Of a stretch of 11,352 nt of DNA, positions 6,439 through 11,352 are shown piece after piece. Under the pieces are notes generated by a model. The model worked only from the letters and a program-made list of their open reading frames with translations. It searched no databases and was not told the origin of the DNA. Position numbers and translations under genes: made by a program. Positions within the stretch are counted from its first letter, which is position 1, and each line of letters starts with the position of its first letter. The stretch spans positions 166,444 to 177,795 of the forward strand of contig MU631442.1 of NCBI GenBank assembly GCA_026770615.1, given 5' to 3'. The stretch comes from Pavlovales sp. CCMP2436 (taxonomy: Eukaryota; Haptophyta; Pavlovophyceae; Pavlovales).

Positions 6439-7639
6439 CTTTAGTTATTAAGTTAGTTAGTGAGTTAATATGACACTTCATCTGTTCCGACTGCTCGGGC
6501 CTGTGGAAGTTAGTTAGTGAGTTAGTTAGTATGACCCACGTATCACATTTAAATAAAGTACTAGAAATCAATCATTACGTTATGAAATTATCATAACTAC
6601 CTGTGGGCGGAAGGAGGTCGCTCACATATCATTCTAATCACCATATGTACACCAATCATCACACGACTACACAATAATTACCCAGCAGGCAATGGGCGAC
6701 GCAGCGCTCAGACCAGCACAACTTCCAGGACAATCAGACGTCAGCTTGAATCCATATCAGTAACATAATTCTTACCGAGAAGGTTGCCGCAGCCACGCAG
6801 CGCCATGTCAGCCTGCGCGAGCTCAAAGCCGTCGCCGAGTGCGGAGAACTCTTTGAGCGCGCGCAGCCTGCTCGAGGCCTCGGGGGTGAGGCGCGCCTCG
6901 CCGTTGGTCATCAGGTGCGCGTAGGCCTGCACGGACGAGCGGCCCACGCGCCCGCGCAGCTGGTGCAGCGAGGCGAGGCCGAACATGTGCGCGTCCTAGT
7001 GGGGTGATACAAAATGGTATAAGCGGCTCAGCAGTTTGCAACAGGTCTGGTGCAGCGAGGCAGGCCAAACATGTGCGCGTCCTGTTACGGGGGCCTTCGG
7101 TTAGTTTTGGACATTTTTTAGTTTTGGACACTGCAATTTTCAAAAAAAACTGTAATTTTCAAAAAACGACGGCGAGCCCACTTTTAGAACGATGTGAAAG
7201 TATGATTCGAAATAATAGCTGTTATGACAGTTCTTCTTAGTGGAACATTTGCGCGTCCTAATTACATACAACAGATGAATTCCTGTCCGGGAAACCCAGA
7301 TCCGCACTACGAACTGGCTTATCCCGCGCAAAGCCTAGGGCAAGCACAAGTGGCCAGACTGAGCCCGGTTCTCTCTCTCCCCCCCCCCTAGCCCCCCCAC
7401 CCCTCCCCCACCCCACCCCCGTACCTGCACCAGCAGCGTGTTCACGTTGGGCATGTCGATGCCGCACTCCACCACGGAGGTGGAGACAAGCACGCGCGCC
7501 TGCTCATTGGCATGTATGTAATAATCATCATAATCATCATCATAAACATCATCATCATCAACAACAACATCATCATCATCGTATTTTTTTTTCTAAAGAA
7601 TGATGATGATGATCATCATCATCATATGTCAGCTTGAAT

Positions 7640-7682
<43 letters not shown>

Positions 7683-9200
7683 CTTCCAGGACAGTCAGAC
7701 GCCAGCTAGAATCCCTATCAGTAATATATATAAGCGGCTCAGCAGTTTGCAACAGGTCTGGGTCTGAGAGCTTCATGCCAAAACGCAGCAGAGGAGGCGT
7801 TGGGCGAGCCAAGACTACTGACCCCCCCACCCTCCCCCATTCCCACACACGCACACGCACGCACACATCCACCCACACACGCTGAAGATAATCATCATAA
7901 TTAGGAGCGCGCCTGGGAATGGGGGAGGAGGTGCGCCCTCGATACCTCTGGTGGCGGTGATGGGGTTAAAAAGGTAGGTACTGTCCAATAGAGGCCCGGA
8001 CAGTTTCCGCTTTCCTTTTCCAATAAATTGCTCCGGTAGATATCAAAATTACTCATCATAAAAATAAATAAAAATAAACGCTTGATGATATATAATTGAA
8101 CGAAAAAACATAAATCAAACATGCGATCGTCCCGTTGGCGAAGCGCATTACCCGCGGGGAGAAAGGTAAAAAGTGAACAGTAAAGTAAAACAACATAAAT
8201 TTGGCGCGTTTAAAGAACTATTATCAGAAAGAAAACTTTTAGTTTTATAAAATCTCTTCATGATTAAGTCGTCCTCACCGCCTCTCCCTCTGTCTATTTC
8301 TGCACGATCTCGTCTGTGAGTAAACGCGAGTCTCCTGCCGCACACTGCTACGCCAATTATTATTATCAAGATTACCGTGCCGTTCGCGAAGCGCAGCATC
8401 CGCTCCTCGAGGTCGGTGCACTGCCCGTGGGCCCACTCGGTGCTCAGGTCTGGGGGGGGCGAGGGGGGAGGAGGGAAGGGGGGAGGGGAGGAGGGGGGGG
8501 GAGGGTAGGGAGAAAAGATTTCAGCGGCTCGGTTCGGGAGGGGGAGAGGGGGAGGGGGGGGGGGGGGGGGAGGGTAGGGAGAAAAGATTTCAGCGGCTCG
8601 GTTCGGGAGGGGGAGAGGGGGAGGGGGGAGGGGGGGGGACAGGCGTACCCGGGCCAAAGATGAGCTCGAGCATACGCAGCGCCGGCTCAACGTGTGCGAT
8701 GCGCGGGACGACGTAAAAGACCTGTTATTAAAAGTAGTAGTAGTAGCAGGAGTTCTAATAATTAGTTGTAGTAGCAAGAGTACTAGTAGGAGTCATACTA
8801 CTACTAGCGCTAGCACATTTCTATTCTTATAACATTCGACGTAAGACCTGTTCTTGTAAGTCATATTAGCAGGAGTAGTAGTGGTAGTAATAATTAGTTG
8901 TAATACAAGAAGAAGAGCAACTAGCACGAGTCAAGTTCTATTCTTCATGAAATTCGACGTGTGCGATGCGCGGAACGACGTAAAAGACATGTTATCAAAA
9001 GTAGTAGTAGTAGCAGTATTGGTATGGAATGGTATTAGTAAAGTGATGATGATGATGATGATGATGATGATAACGATACTAATAGTAATAATAATGATGA
9101 TGACGATGATGATGATGAGGATGACAATACTAATAGGAATGATAACAAGACCTGTCCGCCCCGCGAGAGCACCGCGCCAAATATCAGTATTAGAACATTT

Positions 9201-9246
<46 letters not shown>

Positions 9247-11265
9247 CCCACACATATATATATATATATAGATATATATAGATATATATATAGATATAGA
9301 TAGAGAGAGAGAGAGATGGATAGATAGATCGATATTTACAGTGATATATATATAGCTAGATATAAATATAGATACAGATAGATAGATAGATAGGTAGATA
9401 GACGGACCTGCCCGCCCCGTGCGAGCTCCGCGCTAATTGCGTTTTCGATCAACTTTGGCGAGTAGCGATCAACCAACGTCTTGACAGGCAATCGGCCTGG
9501 GAGGGCGGGGAAGGGGGGATTGAGAGGGGACCGGGTGTACGTGTGTGTACAATCGGCCTGGGAGGGGGGGGAGGGTCAGAGGGACCATGTGTGTGCGTGT
9601 GCAAACATCTATAAATGCGTTCGTCCCCTGGCAGGTCTCCAATGGACCCGAGCGTTGAGAAACACTCGGATCAAGGGGTCTTTGTAGAGCACACGGATAC
9701 CGCCTCAGAGTGCTAATTATCATCATCATGATTGCAACTAATTATTAACATTATTATTGCCACTTTTGCCACTAATTATTATCATTGTTATTGAAGCACT
9801 TAACCTTTTTTTTATCACTTATTATGAATACTAGTATCGTGTATGGCGTGTGTGTATGGCGGACGGGAGGTATTAAGAAGGCACAAATATTATTGCAGCA
9901 GGAGCAAAGAAGAAATAATTCTGAAAGAGCAGCACAATTTATAATACGGTAGCAGCGGCAGAAGCAGCAGCAGCAATAGCCCAAAAAAAAAATGATACCA
10001 AGCGGTGGCTCGTTTAAAACCGACATGTCGCGCAGCGCGGAGAGACCTATAAAATATTGATTATTAAGCGTCAAGTAGAAATTATGAATTATTAAGTATT
10101 AAGTATTAAATATTACAGAACCATTAGTTCTTCGTTCCTATACATTTATTGTGGCAGAATAAATAAGTAAATCATACTCATAATCATCATAATGATAATA
10201 ATCATTTTGATCTAACCAAATAAATAGTAATTATGGGAGAGTGTGCGCGGTATGGGCGTGGCAGAATAAATAAGTAAATAGCAATAATAATAATAGTAAT
10301 TATGATCATCATCATAATCATCTCACTAAAAGAGAGCGTGCGCGGTATGGGCGTGGCAGACATGGTGAGGTAGATATTACATATTAAAGAGAAAGAAGAA
10401 GAAGAAAAAGAAAACTCACCTAAAGAGAGCGTGCGTGGTATGGGCGTGGCAGACATGGTGAGGTAGTCCACCTTCACTGAGAGCGCCTTCACCTTTTCCT
10501 TCTGGTTCACGCCAAAGCGGTGCTGCGGGGGGTGAGGGTGGGAGATGTGGGTGGGGGGGGGGGGTTAGTCCAACTTTACTGCAAAATGAAAAGCAAAACA
10601 GATGAAAGGAAGTGTGCTTTCCCCCTAGTCGACGATCATGAGGCCCGAGGTCCTCGGGAATGGGCGGGGGGGGGGAGGGGACGGGGGAAGAAGGGGGAGG
10701 AGATGGGGGAAAGGGAGAGGGGGGAAGAAGGGGAAAGGGGGTGGGGCAGTTAGTTAAAGGGGGTGGGGCAGTTAGTTACTATCAGTTAGTTACCTCCTCG
10801 TCGACGATCATGAGGCCGAGGTCCTTAAACGCCACGCGCTTTGAAAGGATCGAGTGCGTGCCCACCAACACATCGATCTGATAATATGTTTTATTATTCA
10901 TCACCATATATTTGCTTTGAAAGGATCGAGTGCGTGCCCACCAACACATCGATCTGATAATATGTTTTATTATTCATCACCATATATTTATCATACATTT
11001 GATTATTCATAATACATTTGAGAATCGAGTGCGTGCCCACCAGCACATCGATCTGACATTCATGAGAAATGTGTGATCGATCATGCACTTTCATGATGAA
11101 CGACACATTTGATCATTCACAAGAAAGAATTATTTCGGAATTGAATAATAAATTACTTGATGATTTAATGATTTAAGAATGACTTAAGTTTACCTCCCCT
11201 GCCTCGAGCGCCTCCAGTGTGAGCCGTGCTTGCTTGACTGGTGTCAGACGCGTCAGCAAAGAAAC
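6278..11265 (-). CDS. mfd: Mfd/TRCF-like ATP-dependent DNA translocase, 3' part in ten exons (5' end beyond window)
   Basis: Ten exons (A-J) on the minus strand join with exact phase agreement into 332 codons plus a stop. In order they show: LLTRL region (A); [11 protein letters not shown] and Walker B DEE (B); [10 protein letters not shown], completing DEEH, and motif [13 protein letters not shown] (C); [10 protein letters not shown] (D); RLPVKT and RGGQ (E); [12 protein letters not shown] (F); AHGQ (G); [16 protein letters not shown], motif V (H); QLRGRVGRS, motif VI, and LRGCGNLLG (I); [19 protein letters not shown] (J). This order and spacing are those of Mfd, the transcription-repair coupling factor, rather than RecG: FGVxQKEK, the ExSG/INDMG segment and FFEML are Mfd-like and close to the plant plastid form. 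Mfd displaces stalled RNA polymerase and recruits excision repair. The Walker A motif, RNA-polymerase-binding region and any transit peptide lie past the right edge. The protein stops about 30 residues after FFEML, so the usual C-terminal D7 (TRCF) domain is absent or on an unrecognised exon. All introns are GT-AG. Confidence 0.88.
6479..6502 (-). repeat. Decayed copy of exon J 5' edge with acceptor
   Basis: On the minus strand CACAG followed by GCCCGAGCAGTCGGAACAGAT repeats the acceptor and first bases of exon J (6416-6440) with a one-base deletion and two substitutions. The AG is intact. Both the copy and the exon are followed upstream by TTAGTTAGTGAGTTA-like sequence, so a unit of about 60 bp was duplicated. 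Confidence 0.8.
6683..6765 (+). repeat. Dispersed repeat family, left and middle part (copy 2, in intron I-J)
   Basis: The first 58 nt match 323-380. The following TCAGCTTGAATCC and TATCAGTAA match 7628-7641 and the middle of 7682-7760. It lies 11 nt from the donor of exon I. Confidence 0.8.
6776..6995 (-). CDS. mfd: Mfd-like exon I (220 nt)
   Basis: Acceptor CACTAG, donor GTAAGA. The largest exon, it encodes [20 protein letters not shown] (motif VI with its arginine fingers), [19 protein letters not shown] and [12 protein letters not shown] plus one base. Confidence 0.92.
7018..7049 (+). repeat. Dispersed repeat family, right part (copy in intron H-I)
   Basis: TATAAGCGGCTCAGCAGTTT and GCAACAGGTCTG are the same as in 7729-7760. 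It sits between the acceptor of exon I and a duplicate of that exon's 5' edge. Confidence 0.8.
7047..7083 (-). repeat. Copy of exon I 5' edge with acceptor
   Basis: 37 nt repeat 6960-6997 with one deleted base and one substitution. On the minus strand it reads CAGGACGCGCACATGTTTGG, so the AG is kept but the frame is broken inside. Confidence 0.85.
7243..7260 (-). repeat. Second, shorter copy of exon I 5' edge with acceptor
   Basis: On the minus strand TAGGACGCGCAAATGTTC matches the exon I junction at 17 of 18 bases, with the AG intact. Confidence 0.7.
7425..7499 (-). CDS. mfd: Mfd-like exon H (25 codons)
   Basis: Acceptor GAGCAG, donor GTACGG, phase 0. It encodes [20 protein letters not shown], helicase motif V. 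The usual ESGLDIP reads ECGIDMP, a conservative variant. Confidence 0.88.
7520..7625. repeat. ATC/ATG trinucleotide tract ending in a 26-bp perfect palindrome
   Basis: Irregular (ATC)n and (AAC)n from 7520 to 7580, then a T-run, then 7600-7625, where four and a third ATG units are followed by their exact reverse complement. Confidence 0.85.
7628..7641 (+). repeat. Dispersed repeat family, middle fragment
   Basis: GTCAGCTTGAATCC equals the segment at 6740-6753 and is followed directly by a long TA microsatellite. Confidence 0.6.
7643..7678. repeat. TA microsatellite
   Basis: About 36 bp of pure TA between two parts of the dispersed repeat (7628-7641 and 7682-7760), in the place where the repeat itself has TATATA. 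Confidence 0.9.
7682..7760 (+). repeat. Dispersed repeat family, middle and right part joined (copy in intron G-H)
   Basis: It begins ACTTCCAGGACAGTCAGACG (as in 323-380 and 6683-6740), passes through CCAGCTAGAATCC and TATCAGTAATATATA, and ends AGCGGCTCAGCAGTTT then GCAACAGGTCTG. This copy shows that the left and right fragments found elsewhere belong to one element. Confidence 0.85.
8128..8147 (-). repeat. Decayed copy of exon G 3' edge
   Basis: TGCGCTTCGCCAACGGGACG on the minus strand matches the last 20 nt of exon G at 18 positions. The base pair after it is AT instead of GT, so the donor is lost. Confidence 0.65.
8376..8449 (-). CDS. mfd: Mfd-like exon G (74 nt)
   Basis: Acceptor CCCCAG, donor GTAATC. 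It completes an Asp codon and encodes [19 protein letters not shown], matching the AHGxxxxxxLExxMxxFxxG segment. Confidence 0.88.
8453..8638. repeat. G-rich intron F-G with a 69-bp tandem duplication
   Basis: The plus strand is almost all G with A. The segment AGGGTAGGGAGAAAAGATTT and the following CAGCGGCTCGGTTCGGGAG occur at 8502 and 8571, a 69-bp period. On the transcribed (minus) strand the intron is one long C-rich pyrimidine tract reaching the acceptor of exon G. Confidence 0.85.
8649..8721 (-). CDS. mfd: Mfd-like exon F (73 nt)
   Basis: Acceptor AACAG, donor GTACGC. It encodes [19 protein letters not shown], the strand after RGGQ in Mfd (VFYVxPRIxxxEE in plastid homologues). Confidence 0.88.
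8835..8855 (-). repeat. Partial copy of exon F 5' edge with acceptor
   Basis: On the minus strand GAACAGGTCTTACGTCGAA repeats the junction of exon F (AACAG then GTCTTTTACGTCG) with a two-base deletion. The AG is intact. Confidence 0.65.
8954..9016 (-). repeat. 63-nt copy of the intron/exon F junction with destroyed acceptor
   Basis: Colinear with 8687-8749 (34-35 nt of exon plus the adjoining intron) with four differences. One difference changes the acceptor AG to AT, so this copy cannot be used for splicing at that position. Confidence 0.88.
9045..9140. repeat. ATG/AAT trinucleotide tract
   Basis: Irregular (GAT)n mixed with (AAT)n and ACTAATA words. It lies in intron E-F and shows no coding signal despite open frames. 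Confidence 0.85.
9149..9180 (-). repeat. Decayed copy of exon E 3' edge with donor
   Basis: On the minus strand GCGCGGTGCTCTCGCGGGGC then GGACAG then GTCTTG parallels the end of exon E (SAELARGGQ) and its donor, with about five differences in 32 nt. The GT is kept. Confidence 0.75.
9204..9400. repeat. TA and GATA microsatellites in intron E-F
   Basis: A pure TA run at about 9204-9242 is followed by TA/GATATATA and GATAGATA mixtures to about 9395. Confidence 0.9.
9408..9496 (-). CDS. mfd: Mfd-like exon E (89 nt)
   Basis: Acceptor TCCCAG, donor GTCCGT. It completes a Gly codon and encodes [11 protein letters not shown], then ELARGGQ, corresponding to the start of the second RecA-like domain. 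Confidence 0.88.
9550..9565 (-). repeat. Copy of exon E 5' edge with acceptor
   Basis: CAATCGGCCTGGGAGG is identical to 9489-9504, which spans the acceptor of exon E. It is followed in both places by a long G-rich run on the plus strand. Confidence 0.65.
9566..9998. other. Remainder of intron D-E
   Basis: Mixed-composition segment at 9600-9715 without recognised motif, then AT-rich sequence with (ATT)n words. Exons D and E join in frame and in alignment without needing anything from here. Confidence 0.5.
9999..10046 (-). CDS. mfd: Mfd-like exon D (48 nt)
   Basis: Acceptor TTATAG, donor GTATCA. It enters and leaves in phase 1. It encodes [15 protein letters not shown], which aligns without gaps to the Mfd segment LSGxRDxSVIxTPP after the PRTL motif; the exact length match confirms both junctions. 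Confidence 0.88.
10151..10372 (-). repeat. Tandem array carrying two to three copies of exon C 3' edge with donor
   Basis: Units of about 95-110 bp. 10322-10372 copies the last 45 or so nt of exon C plus donor (GTGAG kept, frame now ending TCTTTTA). 10237-10264 copies a shorter piece of the same exon end. GTGGCAGAATAAATAAGTAAAT occurs at 10151 and 10258, marking the array's left units. The true exon edge (10420-10467) is the rightmost unit. Confidence 0.85.
10420..10522 (-). CDS. mfd: Mfd-like exon C (34 codons plus 1 nt)
   Basis: Acceptor CCGCAG, donor GTGAGT. It begins HRFGVNQ, completing the DEEH box that the preceding intron splits, and ends [12 protein letters not shown] plus the first base of a Gly codon. 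Confidence 0.9.
10628..10654 (-). repeat. Decayed copy of exon B 3' edge
   Basis: AGGACCTCGGGCCTCATGAT then CGTCGAC on the minus strand repeats the end of exon B with one inserted base. The two GAG codons and donor are replaced by TAGGGGG. Confidence 0.8.
10655..10790. repeat. G-rich tract and 23-bp tandem in intron B-C
   Basis: Plus-strand G/A run, then GGTGGGGCAGTTAGTTA twice (10740 and 10762), then AGTTAGTTAC against the donor of exon B. On the transcribed strand it is C-rich. Confidence 0.75.
10794..10877 (-). CDS. mfd: Mfd-like exon B (28 codons)
   Basis: Acceptor TATCAG, donor GTAACT, phase 0 to 0. It encodes [24 protein letters not shown]. Its 5' edge with acceptor exists in three copies (acceptors at 10878, 10954 and 11053); only the copy nearest the body of the exon keeps the frame through to the donor. 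Confidence 0.88.
10838..10989 (-). repeat. Perfect 76-bp tandem duplication across the intron/exon B junction
   Basis: 10838-10913 and 10914-10989 are identical by eye. Each contains the acceptor TATCAG and the codons for [13 protein letters not shown]. The exact identity means a very recent duplication. Only the unit at 10838 runs on into the rest of exon B; using the distal acceptor gives a stop six codons after SK. Confidence 0.92.
11023..11055 (-). repeat. Third, older copy of exon B 5' edge with acceptor
   Basis: On the minus strand GTCAG precedes ATCGATGTGCTGGTGGGCAC and the codons for [11 protein letters not shown]. It differs from the two identical copies at several bases and in the intron part, so it arose earlier. 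Confidence 0.85.
11194..11265 (-). CDS. mfd: Mfd-like exon A (24 codons)
   Basis: Acceptor CAG ends at 11266 and donor GTAAAC begins at 11193; the exon is phase 0 at both ends. It encodes [12 protein letters not shown] and LEALEAGE, matching the LTRFxxAKEQKxxLExLxxG segment before helicase motif II. It is preceded by AT-rich intron to the window edge. Confidence 0.85.
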
Positions 11266-11352
11266 CTGTTTGAGTATGAGTATGATGATGATGAGTATGA
11301 GTATTATTGTTGTTGTAATAATTAAAATTAAAATTATTAATATTTATAATAT
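11266..11352. other. Intron upstream of exon A (continues past window)
   Basis: AT-rich with GAGTAT/GATGAT words. There is no exon in it, so the 5' part of the Mfd-like gene lies beyond the right edge. Confidence 0.6.

Noticed and set aside
7901..7920. Possible copy of exon H 5' edge (CCCAG then GCGCGC on minus strand)
   Set aside because: Only about eight bases match the exon H junction, which chance explains in GC-rich sequence.
8519..8545. AGCGGCTCGGTTCGG in intron F-G as a member of the dispersed repeat family or a decayed exon F end
   Set aside because: Only the first eight bases match the repeat, and the alignment to exon F needs several gaps.
8148..8777. Long minus-strand open frame with proline-rich repeats
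   Set aside because: It is a read-through of exon G, the pyrimidine-rich intron F-G and part of exon F; the proline repeats come from the C-rich intron.
8980..9140. CRISPR-like array of short repeats
   Set aside because: The repeats are simple trinucleotides without unique spacers, in a eukaryotic intron.
9035..9253. Frames rich in IYIY, SSSS or MMMM on both strands
   Set aside because: Translations of TA and ATG microsatellites in intron E-F.
6278..11265. RecG instead of Mfd as identity of the spliced helicase
   Set aside because: The [18 protein letters not shown] and FFEML segments and their order fit Mfd; RecG lacks the latter.

Overview
This window is nuclear DNA from a eukaryote, most likely a unicellular alga. 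The evidence is a ten-exon gene with consistent GT-AG introns, GC-rich exons set in AT-rich or low-complexity introns, C2H2 zinc fingers, ankyrin repeats, and fragments of eukaryotic mobile elements. The spliced gene is an Mfd/TRCF-type helicase, a family found in bacteria and, among eukaryotes, mainly in plastid-bearing lineages. The style of the ankyrin and zinc-finger proteins recalls haptophytes, but the lineage is a weak inference.

Layout: 1-204 (minus) is the tail of a non-LTR retrotransposon reverse-transcriptase-like frame running off the left edge. At 200-600 lie an AT microsatellite, a dispersed repeat and four 40-bp tandem units. They lead directly into a single-exon five-finger C2H2 protein (608-1294, plus). 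From 1300 to 4190 no intact gene is recognised. This stretch holds a possible decayed helicase-associated (Sec63-like) fragment with internal duplication, an octamer satellite, two related MITE-like inverted-repeat elements, telomere-like motifs, a 204-bp tandem repeat, and a pair of 55-bp inverted repeats. An ankyrin-repeat gene (4523-5630, plus) carries one apparent frameshift. From 6278 to 11265 the minus strand carries the 3' part of the Mfd-like gene, reconstructed here as ten small exons (A-J) giving 332 codons. They cover helicase motifs from just before motif II to the end of the RecA-like core; the 5' part lies beyond the right edge.

The most striking signal is in the Mfd gene. Eight of its nine introns contain one or more decayed copies of the edge of a neighbouring exon, usually with its splice junction: acceptor plus the first 10-40 nt of the downstream exon, or the last 20-50 nt of the upstream exon plus donor. 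Some copies keep the AG or GT, others have lost it. Junction-spanning duplication looks like a repeated process at this locus, alongside invasion by a dispersed repeat family. A second notable pattern is that each MITE-like copy has a different triplet in its terminal repeat, matched by a complementary triplet at its other end.

The genes show no obvious joint pathway. The helicase would act in DNA repair coupled to transcription (plastid or mitochondrial by analogy), the zinc-finger protein in nucleic-acid binding, and the ankyrin protein in protein-protein contact. All reading was by eye; splice sites were placed by GT-AG rules plus exact reading-phase agreement and family alignment.
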